The notes under the pieces were generated by a model, which was not told the DNA's origin, ran no database searches, and saw nothing but the letters and a program-made list of their open reading frames with translations. Below are positions 9,107 through 18,260 of a DNA stretch of 64,000 nucleotides, piece after piece (position 1 is the stretch's first letter; every line of letters begins with the position of its first letter). Origin of the DNA: Litoribrevibacter euphylliae (GTDB lineage Bacteria > Pseudomonadota > Gammaproteobacteria > Pseudomonadales > Litoribrevibacteraceae). The translations under genes were made by a program, and so were the position numbers. The stretch lies in NCBI RefSeq assembly GCF_042646085.1, contig NZ_JBHRSZ010000007.1:248001-312000 (forward strand). Direction: 5' to 3'.

Positions 9107-9666
9107 CCACGGATTTTCTCGTCTCTTCAATTCGCAATATTCGCTCATTCAAGAAATGGATCCCTAACTTTGGCACCCGATGTTGGGTCGATCCAAGTGC
9201 TCAAGTCATTGGTAATGTCACTATGGGCGATGATTGCTCGGTGTGGCCAACGGCAGTAGTGCGAGGCGACATGCATGCCATTCGCATTGGAGATCGTACC
9301 AGCATTCAAGACGCTTCGGTGCTGCACATTACTCACGCCAGCGACTACAACCCGGAAGGGCATCCGTTAATCATTGGCAACGATGTCACCTTAGGGCATC
9401 GAGTGCTGTTGCATGGTTGTACCCTCGGCAATCGTATTCTGGTTGGCATGGATTCAGTGATTATGGACGGCGCGGAAGTACAGGATGATGTGATTATCGG
9501 CGCGGGCAGTCTCGTCCCCGGAGGTAAGGTCTTGGAATCTGGTTACTTATACATGGGGCGCCCGGCGAAACAGGTGCGACCACTCAAAGAAAGTGAATAC
9601 GCCTATCTGCTCTACACCGCCAAGAACTATGTGAAGCTTAAGAATGAGTATTTAGCTGAGCGTTAA
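9103..9666 (+). CDS. Gamma-carbonic anhydrase-like hexapeptide repeat protein (YrdA/PaaY type)
   Basis: This is a 187-aa left-handed beta-helix protein with hexapeptide repeats (for example VIGNVTMGDDCSVWPTAVVR). The histidines of the metal site are visible in SVLHITH and TLGHRVLLHGC, as expected for the gamma-carbonic anhydrase superfamily. Catalytic activity is not established for most YrdA-type members, so the enzyme name is by family only. The start overlaps the stop of the Cache gene (ATGA) and has a strong GAGGAGG site, so the two are translated together. The length matches YrdA. Confidence 0.87.
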   Translation: MTTDFLVSSIRNIRSFKKWIPNFGTRCWVDPSAQVIGNVTMGDDCSVWPTAVVRGDMHAIRIGDRTSIQDASVLHITHASDYNPEGHPLIIGNDVTLGHRVLLHGCTLGNRILVGMDSVIMDGAEVQDDVIIGAGSLVPGGKVLESGYLYMGRPAKQVRPLKESEYAYLLYTAKNYVKLKNEYLAER

Positions 9667-9689
9667 GGGTGAACACACATTCACCCTTA
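9664..9689. terminator. Hairpin between convergent genes
   Basis: A perfect inverted repeat TAAGGGTGA / TCACCCTTA begins at the stop codon of the carbonic-anhydrase-like gene. The following T tract is poor, so termination on either strand is plausible but not certain. Confidence 0.5.
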
Positions 9690-9697
9690 TCAAATAC

Positions 9698-11134
9698 TTA
9701 TTGCATCCAAACTTCAACACGACGATTTTTAATACGCTGAGTCAGAGAGTCATTACCCGCTACCTGCATCAACGCGCCATTGGCAACGGTCTGAATTCGG
9801 CTACGCTCGATTCCTTCTTTGATCAGCTGACGACGAACCACTTTTGCACGTAGTTTGGACAACAACACCGCGTACTCGTTTTTCAGACGAGGATCAGACG
9901 AGCCGATCAACACCACTCGTTTACTTTGATTGCCATCCTGGTTCATAAACTCAACCAAACGTTGAACATCGGCATAGGCTTTATTATCCAGTTGAGCCTT
10001 ACCGTGCTTGAAGCGAAAGTTCATCGACAAACGATCAGCCCCCTCGACAGCATCTTGATAGTAGCTTGGCAAATCAGCGGACACTGCTAGGTTATGAGTT
10101 TCAATGTTCTGCGAAATATAACCAATCTCATCCACCAGCAATTGCCCTTGCTGACCCATTGCAAAGTTCAGGAACTCATCAACCATCGGTTTACGGTTGA
10201 TCGGAGATGCGTATAAAAACAAACGGCGCGCTAGTGGGTAGTCTTCGGTACCCACCGTCAATCGCGTTGGATACATCGCAGGTGACGATTCACCATCGGC
10301 CACCGCCAAGAGCTTGCTGTCCCCCACCGAACTCAAACCAGAAAAGCCAATCGCATTAGGGTCTAGCGAGACCTGGTGTGACAACTCGTCGTTCGATACA
10401 TAACGCTTTGCGGAAGGACTCAACTTATATTTTTTCGCCAAGACCAGGTTTTTGAAGGTATCCCAAGTACCCGATTCGTTATCACGTGCATGCAGATTTA
10501 CAGGAAGATCCGAGCCGCCCAATTGCGACCAATTGGTGATTTGACCGCTGAACAATTGCGCAATTTCTGTCACCGTCAGAGATTTGATGGGATTCGACGG
10601 ATGCACAATGATCGCCAAGCCATCAATGCCTATCACGAACTCGGCTTCTTTCGAAGTCATATTGCCCAGCTTCTGTAGCTTATCCACTTCTTTCATTTTG
10701 ATAGGACGGGACGCCGCGCCGATGTCTGCGGTGCCCTTGACCAAACCTTTAAAGCCGGTGCTTGAACCGTATGACTCGATGCGAATCTGCACGTATTTTC
10801 CGGTTTCAGGGTTAACGCCTTTGATGTACTTATCGTACTGATCACGACCTGTGGTGATAGCAATATCCTGGATGCCTTTGGTTCGCATAAAGTCCACCGC
10901 AATGGACGGCGTCAACCGCTCACCCACGGTGTTCGACCCCTGCATATGAATCCAGGTCTCTGTTTTTTCTGGTAATTGATGGAAATCCAGTTGCGTCGTT
11001 GACGCCAATAACGCTGGTTGCGCGTTTGCATGAGCACTGGTCAACAGCAATGCAATCTGACACATCACCCAGATAAAAGCGGTAGAAGTCCAGATGATGA
11101 AATTGGTGATCGTAAGCGAATGTGCTGGTCTCAT
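9698..11134 (-). CDS. Phosphate-binding PstS-like protein fused to an OmpA-like domain
   Basis: This exported protein of 478 aa has two parts. After a signal sequence (hydrophobic segment to about residue 38, SAHANA) comes a PstS-type solute-binding domain, with GSNTVGERL and the phosphate-site-like GSSTGFKGLVKGTADIG and ESGTWDTF. The last 120 residues are an OmpA-like peptidoglycan-binding domain (GSSDPRLKNEYAVLLSKLRA, KNRRVEVWM). It may hold a phosphate-type binding domain near the cell wall; no PstCAB genes are adjacent. I chose the ATG at 11134 because a GGGGC precedes it; an upstream GTG at 11197 would add 21 residues and spoil the signal peptide. Architectures of this type are known in marine Gammaproteobacteria. 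Confidence 0.85.
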   Translation of the reverse strand: MRPAHSLTITNFIIWTSTAFIWVMCQIALLLTSAHANAQPALLASTTQLDFHQLPEKTETWIHMQGSNTVGERLTPSIAVDFMRTKGIQDIAITTGRDQYDKYIKGVNPETGKYVQIRIESYGSSTGFKGLVKGTADIGAASRPIKMKEVDKLQKLGNMTSKEAEFVIGIDGLAIIVHPSNPIKSLTVTEIAQLFSGQITNWSQLGGSDLPVNLHARDNESGTWDTFKNLVLAKKYKLSPSAKRYVSNDELSHQVSLDPNAIGFSGLSSVGDSKLLAVADGESSPAMYPTRLTVGTEDYPLARRLFLYASPINRKPMVDEFLNFAMGQQGQLLVDEIGYISQNIETHNLAVSADLPSYYQDAVEGADRLSMNFRFKHGKAQLDNKAYADVQRLVEFMNQDGNQSKRVVLIGSSDPRLKNEYAVLLSKLRAKVVRRQLIKEGIERSRIQTVANGALMQVAGNDSLTQRIKNRRVEVWMQ

Positions 11135-11382
11135 CGAATGCCCCAATAGTAATGGTTCGTTGAATTCGACAGACAGACAAAAATCTAGCGCTTTCACTTA
11201 ATGAAGAAACAAATCATGGATTTGCAAGGAAACTTGTTCCAAAAGTAACTCGCGCTGAAGAAACTCAGTCCAACGTCTGAATGTCAGTCAGCGCGAAGAA
11301 TAAGAAGGTTTTATGAAAGTTTTGTTAAACCCAAGCACTTTTCTCTGAGTTAAAGGTTACGATGTGTAATCCATAGAGATAT

Positions 11383-12249
11383 TTATTCGCCAGATAAAGA
11401 ATCCGGCTGCGCACTGTTCATCAATCCATTCCAATCACCGCCGCCTAAATACGTCTCATACACCTGATGAATATAACCTTGTTCAATTAACCGCTTTACC
11501 AACCGATCGTACTCTTTGATCACCCGGTTCTTCATAGGATGATTCGAGTGTTTCACAATCACATTAAAATAGGGTCGCTCAATGAGAGGCTTAGGCAAGT
11601 AAGCTATTTGATCTTGTAATCCCCGACGTTTGAGATCATAGAGTGTTTCCAGGGTATTCATCGGAGCCAAATCAACCCGTGACCTTAGCAGCATAGTAAT
11701 CAACAACGTATGCTTACTTACCGGCATGATAGTCAACCCAGAATTCCAAAACTCAGGGGTATAGGCCCACTCATTTACTGCACCAATATCAGCACCATGA
11801 AGGTCCGATAAGCGCTCAAATTGATAGTTTGAATACTTATCCTTATGCACAAAGAAATGCCAGGACACTTTCTTGTAGGATTGCTGGGGATAAATTAAAT
11901 AATCGGTTCGGGAGGGCTTAAATGAAAAGCTCATCACCATATCAATTCGACCAAGCTCAGCCTCTCTGATAATACGAGCGCCCGATTCAATCAATTGGAT
12001 GTCATAATCAATGTCCAATTGTTTCATGATATGAGAGACAATACTGACATCAATGCCTTCAATACCGAAATCGGTCTTCATTTTAAAGGGCGGCTCAGAC
12101 GTGCCAGCAATAATAAAAGGGGGGGCTTGGGCGGCGGAACTACTCGGGAGAGTAACAGCGGAAGCAAATAAGAGGACAAACACCTTTATCAGCATGATCA
12201 ATAAACCATGCTTCTTTTTGGATTTTTTGGGGCGAAACACGTACAACAC
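11383..12249 (-). CDS. Family 3 periplasmic solute-binding protein (orphan)
   Basis: This 288-aa exported protein has a hydrophobic signal segment (LLIMLIKVFVLLFASAV) and then an SBP_bac_3 fold: EPPFKM near the start of the mature part, LGRIDMVMSFSFKPSRTDY, and the C-terminal block YDRLVKRLIEQGYIHQVYETYL. Proteins of this type bind amino acids or act as sensors, but no ABC permease or kinase gene is nearby. The start is uncertain: GTG 12249, TTG 12246 and GTG 12240 all lie close to an AAGAGG site, and an in-frame ATG lies at 12195. The ligand is not predictable. Confidence 0.8.
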   Translation of the reverse strand: MLYVFRPKKSKKKHGLLIMLIKVFVLLFASAVTLPSSSAAQAPPFIIAGTSEPPFKMKTDFGIEGIDVSIVSHIMKQLDIDYDIQLIESGARIIREAELGRIDMVMSFSFKPSRTDYLIYPQQSYKKVSWHFFVHKDKYSNYQFERLSDLHGADIGAVNEWAYTPEFWNSGLTIMPVSKHTLLITMLLRSRVDLAPMNTLETLYDLKRRGLQDQIAYLPKPLIERPYFNVIVKHSNHPMKNRVIKEYDRLVKRLIEQGYIHQVYETYLGGGDWNGLMNSAQPDSLSGE

Positions 12250-12372
12250 GCCTCTTTGATGATGGATAATAAATCACTCTATCATCAGTCTAGAAGTCTC
12301 CATGAATATCAGCAATATAAAGCCTGAATCTATTCAAAGAGACATCCAAGAAAGCGATCAAACCAAGAGCAA

Positions 12373-13215
12373 TCAATTTGCTAATGACGCTCGAAGCGCT
12401 TGTAAAACTGGCTGGGTATCAGGTCTGACACCACGCCAGATAAAGAAAGATTCAGCGGCTTGCTCCACCAACATACCTAAGCCATCAATCACTTCAGCAG
12501 CACCTAACTGCTGTGCCCATTGATTGAACACCGTCATCTCAGCGCCGTACATCATGTCATAACACACACTGCTTGGCGTAATAACCGAACTCGGAATCGG
12601 CGGAAGTTCACCGGCAAGACTGGCCGAGGTACCATTGATGATCAAATCGAAACTGCCTTCTACATCAGCAAAGCCAACCCCCACAAGACAACCTAAGTCC
12701 GAGAAGTCGTCTGCCAGCTGCACTGCCTTACTAACCGTACGATTGGCGATTACTACTTCTTGGGGCTTCTCCGCCAGTAGTGGCTCCAAGATGCCCCTCA
12801 CCGCACCACCGGCGCCCAACACCAACACTCGCTTGCCAGAAATGGCGACCTCATAGTTGACGGTAATATCTCGTACAATACCAACGCCATCGGTATTTTC
12901 TGCAAAGACACTGCCGTCTTCTCTAAACACTAGCGTATTCACGGCTCCGGCACGCTTGGCTCGCTCAGAAAACTCAGACGCATAATCAAAAGCATCTTGT
13001 TTGAAAGGAACCGTAACATTCAAACCTTGCCCGCCTTCGCTACGAAACGCTTCGACGGAACCCGCGAAGTCCTGTTCATTTCCTAAAACAGCGCGGTATT
13101 CAACGGGCTCACCGGTAATCTCGGCAAACTGACCATGAATCCATGGCGACTTACTGTGTTTGATCGGTGAACCAATAACGGCGTATAAGTCTTTGTTCGC
13201 AGGTGTCTCTGCCAT
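12373..13215 (-). CDS. aroE: Shikimate dehydrogenase (NADP+)
   Basis: AroE reduces 3-dehydroshikimate to shikimate in the aromatic amino acid pathway in the cytoplasm. The 280-aa protein has the substrate-site motif SPIKHSKSP, the catalytic Lys in NVTVPFK (near residue 70), NTD (ENTDGVG) and the nucleotide-binding GAGGAVRG. All expected residues are present. It starts 4 bases after the hemF stop, so hemF-aroE are in one operon with tsaC and dprA upstream, as in pseudomonads. Confidence 0.97.
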   Translation of the reverse strand: MAETPANKDLYAVIGSPIKHSKSPWIHGQFAEITGEPVEYRAVLGNEQDFAGSVEAFRSEGGQGLNVTVPFKQDAFDYASEFSERAKRAGAVNTLVFREDGSVFAENTDGVGIVRDITVNYEVAISGKRVLVLGAGGAVRGILEPLLAEKPQEVVIANRTVSKAVQLADDFSDLGCLVGVGFADVEGSFDLIINGTSASLAGELPPIPSSVITPSSVCYDMMYGAEMTVFNQWAQQLGAAEVIDGLGMLVEQAAESFFIWRGVRPDTQPVLQALRASLAN

Positions 13216-13219
13216 TTTG

Positions 13220-14125
13220 TTATACCCAATCCTGTTCTTTCAAATAACGCTCGTACAGCTCAGCTTCTTCGCTGCCAGATTCAGGCTGCCAGTTGTAATC
13301 CCAGTGCACAATCGGCGGTAACGACATCAGAATCGATTCCGTGCGCCCACCGGTTTGCAAGCCAAAAATGGTGCCTCGGTCATAGACCAGATTGAACTCC
13401 ACATAACGACCACGACGATAACATTGGAACTTACGCTGACGTTCCCCATACGGCATGTCTTTACGACGAGCGACAATCGGACGATAGGCCTCGATATAGC
13501 TGTTACCTACAGCTTGCATAAACTCAAAACTCTTATCAAAGCCCCATTCGTTTAAATCATCGAAGAACAAACCGCCAACGCCACGAGGCTCATCACGGTG
13601 TTTCAGATGGAAATACTCATCACACCACTTCTTGTATTTTGGATAGATATCGTCACCAAACGGTGCGCAGGCATCTTTGGCCGTTTGATGCCAGAACTGA
13701 CAGTCTTCTTGATTGCCATAGTAAGGCGTTAAATCGTAACCACCACCAAACCACCAAACAGGGGCTTCGCCTTCTTTCTCCGCAATAAAGAAGCGCACAT
13801 TGGCATGCGATGTTGGAACGTATGGGTTCTTAGGATGAATCACCAAAGACACACCTAAAGCCTGGAAGCTGCGACCAGCCAATTCAGGGCGATTAGCCGT
13901 CGCAGAGGCCGGTAATTGCGTACCGAACACATGAGAAAAGTTCACACCGCCTTTTTCAATCACGGCACCATCAGCAATGACACGAGTACGGCCGCCACCG
14001 CCTTGCTCACGCGTCCAGGATTCTTCTTGAAAGCTCGCTTGACCGTCTTCCTGCTCTAGGGCATTGCAAATGCGATCCTGTAAATCCAATAAATAGTCTT
14101 TAACGAGGGATACCATGTCGGTCAT
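13220..14125 (-). CDS. hemF: Coproporphyrinogen III oxidase, oxygen-dependent
   Basis: HemF converts coproporphyrinogen III to protoporphyrinogen IX with O2 in haem synthesis. The 301-aa protein shows the family blocks RGVGGLFFDDL, RRKDMPYGERQR and YVEFNLVYDRGTIFGLQTGGR. The ATG at 14125 is preceded by a good GGAG site six bases upstream; an in-frame TTG at 14137 would overlap that site and is less likely. It is followed four bases later by aroE. Presence of HemF indicates that the organism can make haem aerobically. Confidence 0.97.
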   Translation of the reverse strand: MTDMVSLVKDYLLDLQDRICNALEQEDGQASFQEESWTREQGGGGRTRVIADGAVIEKGGVNFSHVFGTQLPASATANRPELAGRSFQALGVSLVIHPKNPYVPTSHANVRFFIAEKEGEAPVWWFGGGYDLTPYYGNQEDCQFWHQTAKDACAPFGDDIYPKYKKWCDEYFHLKHRDEPRGVGGLFFDDLNEWGFDKSFEFMQAVGNSYIEAYRPIVARRKDMPYGERQRKFQCYRRGRYVEFNLVYDRGTIFGLQTGGRTESILMSLPPIVHWDYNWQPESGSEEAELYERYLKEQDWV

Positions 14126-14198
14126 GTTGAACTCCAAAAAGCAGGTTAAAAATGTCTAATGTGAGCAAAAAACTTATGTCTGAAGGGTTAGTTAATAC

Positions 14199-14762
14199 TT
14201 ACGCGCGATAGACCTGATCGGTCAAAATGTCCCGAATGACCGACGGCTGTGATAAACCTAAGGTTTCACCTGGCATGACATAATCCAGGTACGGATACAA
14301 ACGTGCATCTAATTGCTGTTTGCTTCGGGCAGGCTCTTTACCCGCCAAGTTGGCAGACGTTGAAATGATTGGGCGCCCAAAGCGATCGCACAGCTGTTTA
14401 ATCAATGGATGGGATGATACCCGAATCGCCACAGAAGAGTGCTCACCTCGGCTCCATTCAGGCACCCAACCCTCAGGATCAGGCAGCACCCAAGTCACCG
14501 GGCCGGGCCAACTCATTTCCAATTTAGACAATTGAGTTTTAGTTAAATGATCCAATAACGGCGCAACTTGCATCATATCGGAAGCCACTAAGATCAGCCC
14601 CTTCTGCCATGGGCGTTGTTTCATCTGTAACAGGTCAAACACAGCGTAATCACACCAAGGATCACAACCCAACCCCCAAACGGCTTCCGTAGGGTAGGCA
14701 ATGACACCGCCATTTTCTATCGCTTTAACAGCCAGACCTAAATGAACAGGAGAAACATACAT
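14199..14762 (-). CDS. tsaC: Threonylcarbamoyl-AMP synthase
   Basis: TsaC makes threonylcarbamoyl-AMP from threonine, bicarbonate and ATP for the t6A37 modification of tRNAs that read ANN codons. It is a 187-aa single-domain protein of the Sua5/YrdC family. Visible motifs are VIAYPTEAVWGLGC, the basic KQRPWQKGLILV, and SVAIRVSSHP...STSAN. It lies between dprA and hemF on the same strand, the usual pseudomonad order. It ends 73 bases before hemF. Confidence 0.95.
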   Translation of the reverse strand: MYVSPVHLGLAVKAIENGGVIAYPTEAVWGLGCDPWCDYAVFDLLQMKQRPWQKGLILVASDMMQVAPLLDHLTKTQLSKLEMSWPGPVTWVLPDPEGWVPEWSRGEHSSVAIRVSSHPLIKQLCDRFGRPIISTSANLAGKEPARSKQQLDARLYPYLDYVMPGETLGLSQPSVIRDILTDQVYRA

Positions 14763-15010
14763 GCTTGATTACTCTTCAAGGCAACAATTAATTACAAACA
14801 ATGAATCAATAACAATAACTCAAAAAGCATCTATGAAGATGCTTAACAGCCAATAATGTTAGGTATTAACACAAAGTAGATATACAACTGATACGCATAT
14901 CAGTGAACATTGTCGGATGATGCCAACGACGCTGCAAGTCCCTTGTTTAAAAACGGCGGTTTACGTTCACAAGAAATCATTCTAAATCACATACAATTGT
15001 TCATTCACAA

Positions 15011-16273
15011 TCAGTGCGATTTTAATGCATAGCCACCTTGCTTGGACTCGATCACTCCGGTTAACTCCAGCATCAACAGCTTTTGACTCAATTCAGCCCA
15101 GCTCATGCCCGTTCGAACTATGATCTCGTCCGCCGACGCGCCCTGTGAGCCGATTGCTGAGAGGATCGGATCATCAGGTACACTGTGCTGAGATTCAGGC
15201 TGCACCGTTGGCTCCACTAAAGATAGCGGTGCCGAATCCACGACTAACTCAGAAGGCACAAGCGTTTGTGACCGAGAAATAATAGGCTGAACTGAAACAT
15301 CTACTTCTCGTCTATGTTCCGTTTTGCGTTTGAGTTGAGCCTGATGCCCGGTTGCATATTCTTCTAAAATATCCTCCACCGATGTTACCAACTTGGCGCC
15401 TTGCTTAATCAGACTATGACATCCTTCTGCTTGAGGATTAGTGATCAAACCAGGCAGCGCAAATACATCCCGGTTCTGCTCTAAAGCACAGCGGGCAGAG
15501 ACTAAGGAACCACTCTTTTCGGTCGCTTCAATGACAAGCACTCCTTGGCTCAAACCACTGATGATTCGATTGCGACGAGGAAAATAATTGGCTTTGGCTT
15601 GCGTTCCTAACGGATACTCACTGATCACACAGCCCGTCTCCATAATACGTTGCTTCAGTTGTTTATGAGAGGAAGGGTAGGTGAGATCCAAACCGGTCGC
15701 CACCACGGCAACAGTAGAAACAGCTGCACCTTCTGACACGGCTTGAAGCGCCCCTTGGTGTCCAGCACCATCAATTCCTAATGCCATTCCAGATACCACC
15801 TGCCAACCTTGATGCACTAATTGATACGCAAAACTGTGTGCTTGCTCTACACCGTAACGGGTGGCTTTTCTGCTACCAACCATCGCCATAGAACATGAAG
15901 CCATAAGACTTTGACGTTGCCCCAGTCCATAAATGATCACCGGCGCATCATAGATTTCTTTCAATAACGGCGGATAGTCCGGGCTTTGCCAATCCAAGAC
16001 AAAACCGCCTTGTTGAACCCACTCAAGCGTCTGCTCTAACTTTGGTTTAAGCGCAGCGTCTATGTCTTGGCTATGTTCAGCCAACCAGTGCTTAGCCGAT
16101 TTTTGTAACGGTAGATTCCGCCATTCCCCCGAAGCCAACAGAATTAAGATGTCTTCCGGTTGAGGGTAGACCGTCTGTAACTTCATCAAAGTTCGGCAAG
16201 AAATGCCTGGGATCAGGCTCAGCTTGAGCCAGTGTAAGGTTCTAGAAGAAAAGAACAGCGAAGGATCGTGCAT
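15011..16273 (-). CDS. dprA: DNA processing protein DprA
   Basis: DprA loads RecA on incoming single-stranded DNA during natural transformation. The 420-aa protein has the Rossmann-like core with VGSRKATRYGVEQA, VVSGMALGIDGAGHQGAL, FPRRNRIISGLS and GSLVSARCALEQNRDVFALPG. The C-terminal 60 residues resemble the winged helix found in many DprA proteins (ADEIIVRTGMSWAELSQKLLMLELTGVI). The linker between them is long and polar. It precedes tsaC on the same strand after a 248-base gap in which I recognise nothing definite. Whether the organism is competent cannot be judged here. Confidence 0.95.
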   Translation of the reverse strand: MHDPSLFFSSRTLHWLKLSLIPGISCRTLMKLQTVYPQPEDILILLASGEWRNLPLQKSAKHWLAEHSQDIDAALKPKLEQTLEWVQQGGFVLDWQSPDYPPLLKEIYDAPVIIYGLGQRQSLMASCSMAMVGSRKATRYGVEQAHSFAYQLVHQGWQVVSGMALGIDGAGHQGALQAVSEGAAVSTVAVVATGLDLTYPSSHKQLKQRIMETGCVISEYPLGTQAKANYFPRRNRIISGLSQGVLVIEATEKSGSLVSARCALEQNRDVFALPGLITNPQAEGCHSLIKQGAKLVTSVEDILEEYATGHQAQLKRKTEHRREVDVSVQPIISRSQTLVPSELVVDSAPLSLVEPTVQPESQHSVPDDPILSAIGSQGASADEIIVRTGMSWAELSQKLLMLELTGVIESKQGGYALKSH

Positions 16274-16335
16274 GGCGTAACCTGTGATTGCGGCTGAATA
16301 AACAACCTCTCAGACTAAGCTGTTTTCTCTGGCTA

Positions 16336-16370
16336 TAAAAAAACCGAAGGCATCAAACCTTCGGTTTTCT
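16336..16370 (-). terminator. Rho-independent terminator of the lysM gene
   Basis: A nine-base stem AACCGAAGG / CCTTCGGTT with a 7-base loop is followed on the minus strand by a run of seven T. It lies between the lysM-domain gene and dprA. Confidence 0.85.
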
Positions 16371-16374
16371 TGAA

Positions 16375-16396
16375 AGGTCATTCCTAGGAATGACCT
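16375..16396. repeat. Perfect 22-base palindrome next to the lysM terminator
   Basis: The segment is an exact inverted repeat with arms AGGTCATTCCT / AGGAATGACCT and no spacer. It could form a second hairpin in the lysM transcript or be a dimeric protein site. Function is unknown. Confidence 0.6.
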
Positions 16397-16413
16397 CAGT
16401 TAAGCCTTAGAGC

Positions 16414-17460
16414 TTACGGATTACGAACTTCATCCAACAAAGAAAGTACACGCTTGGAGCGAAGAACCAGTCCGTAACTCACCTTATCAAATACACGGAA
16501 GATCATCAGCAAGCCAGCACGTTCCGCTGGTAATTCAACGGTTTCTTTAGCAAACGGATCTTTCACCAACGCACCTTTACGATAGATCGCAAGTACGTTA
16601 CCTGGTTTGATCTTCTCACGCTCACCTTTGTTGATCACAACCACATCGTATTGACCAATCTGGCTCACACCACCCGGAACCGCAATGATGTGACCACGAA
16701 TCTCTTCTTCAGGAGAACTAGGGTGGAAGACTGTTTCCAACTTAGTTTCTTCTGCTTCTAATAAGCGGTCACCAATGCGAATGTCTTGGTTAGTATCCGT
16801 TAATAACATGGTCAATACATCGTTGTTCTGTGCCGTTACTTTGGCCGAACCAACGTCCAATGCTTCATAACCCAATAATTCTTTGGTCACCGGATCAACG
16901 TATTGCTGACCACCGCGGTAGATACCGTAGCGTTTCAGTGGCTTCTCATCAAAAAGACCGCGAGCATAAACACGGTCATCTTTACCACCAATCAATTGGC
17001 CTTCTTCACCAGAAATAATATAAGGCGCTCGTAGCAGCTGTTCTTCCTCAACAATTCGGTTGTTGACGATGAAACTGTCAATTGCATCCATCGGAATAGA
17101 AGGAATCGCCGTATCAATTGGCGTGATACGGGCCGTTGGTGTCAGTTTCACTGTTCGGCCTTGCGCGCCTCGACGCAATACCGTGAGCTTGGCTTGGCCA
17201 TCAATATAAACAAGACCAATGGTATCGCCAGGGAAAATTAAATGCGGATTTTGAATTTGCGGATTAATGTGCCAAATCTCTGGCCACAACCAAGGACTGT
17301 CTAGAAATTTCTCAGAAATCCCCCAAAGAGTATCCCCTTTGATCACGATGTATTTATCAGGATGTCCATCTTTCATTGGGTCTTGGGCAGCAAAATCTGC
17401 AGCCATGGCATATAAGCTAAGAAAACACCCAATGGCAACAGTGAGAAGCCTGTTCCACAT
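16414..17460 (-). CDS. Exported LysM-domain protein
   Basis: This 348-aa protein has a signal peptide (WNRLLTVAIGCFLSLYAMAA) and an N-terminal LysM domain (VIKGDTLWGISEKFLDSPWLWPEIWHINPQI, ending FPGDTIGLVYIDG). A long conserved region of unknown function follows. LysM binds peptidoglycan, so the protein is probably periplasmic or envelope-bound. This gene is commonly found beside dprA in Gammaproteobacteria, divergent from def. The ATG at 17460 has an AAGGA site; the frame stays open 60 bases upstream but that would disrupt the signal peptide. It is followed by a strong terminator. Confidence 0.88.
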   Translation of the reverse strand: MWNRLLTVAIGCFLSLYAMAADFAAQDPMKDGHPDKYIVIKGDTLWGISEKFLDSPWLWPEIWHINPQIQNPHLIFPGDTIGLVYIDGQAKLTVLRRGAQGRTVKLTPTARITPIDTAIPSIPMDAIDSFIVNNRIVEEEQLLRAPYIISGEEGQLIGGKDDRVYARGLFDEKPLKRYGIYRGGQQYVDPVTKELLGYEALDVGSAKVTAQNNDVLTMLLTDTNQDIRIGDRLLEAEETKLETVFHPSSPEEEIRGHIIAVPGGVSQIGQYDVVVINKGEREKIKPGNVLAIYRKGALVKDPFAKETVELPAERAGLLMIFRVFDKVSYGLVLRSKRVLSLLDEVRNP

Positions 17461-17645
17461 TTCAATTGTCCTTATTGTTGTCTGGTGATGAGATTCATAT
17501 AAATGAATACTTCGCCACAAGCGCTTTTTGTTTGAGTTCTTGCTAAAATAGCATCAAAACCTAACGAAACGCGCGAAAGATTATTGGCATTGCTTAATAT
17601 TAGCAGCCAAATCTACAGATTTACTACCTAATTTAAAATCAAGTT

Positions 17646-18161
17646 ATGTCAAAGCTCACAATTTTAGAATTCCCGGATAAAAGATTGCGTACCATCGCGA
17701 CTCCCGTCGAAACGGTAGACGATGAAATACGCCAAATCATCGATGATATGTTTGAAACCATGTACGACGCACCAGGCATTGGTTTGGCAGCGACCCAAGT
17801 GGATATTCATAAACAAATCGTTGTCATTGATGTTTCTGAAGACAAGAATGAACCGCTTGTCCTTATCAACCCAAAAGTCGAAGTGCTTGATGGTGACCCG
17901 GAAAGTATGCAAGAAGGCTGCTTGTCCGTCCCAGGCTTCTACGAAGAAGTAACTCGCACGGCACATGTTAAAGTGCAAGCGGTTGATCGCAACGGTGATA
18001 CCTTCGAGATGGAAGCAACAGGCCTATTGGCGGTGTGTATCCAGCACGAATTAGATCACCTGAACGGTAAACTGTTTGTAGATTATTTATCGACGTTAAA
18101 ACGCAACCGTATCAAGAGCAAGTTAGAAAAAGAGCATAAGCGTCAGGCAAAACTCGCTTAG
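17646..18161 (+). CDS. def: Peptide deformylase
   Basis: Def removes the N-formyl group from new proteins at the ribosome using a bound metal ion. The 171-aa protein shows all three motifs: GIGLAATQV (about residue 45), EGCLSVPG with the metal-binding Cys, and HELDHLNGKLF with the two metal His and catalytic Glu. It is the first gene of the def-fmt-rsmB group and divergent from lysM. It is followed by fmt after 99 bases. Confidence 0.97.
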   Translation: MSKLTILEFPDKRLRTIATPVETVDDEIRQIIDDMFETMYDAPGIGLAATQVDIHKQIVVIDVSEDKNEPLVLINPKVEVLDGDPESMQEGCLSVPGFYEEVTRTAHVKVQAVDRNGDTFEMEATGLLAVCIQHELDHLNGKLFVDYLSTLKRNRIKSKLEKEHKRQAKLA

Positions 18162-18260
18162 TGAATCTGTTGATCGCTAACCTGCATTTTATTGATCTGG
18201 GCTGAGCTTTCATCAAGCCCAGATTCCTTCTTTCGCTATCTGAGTATTTTCAGGGAATCT

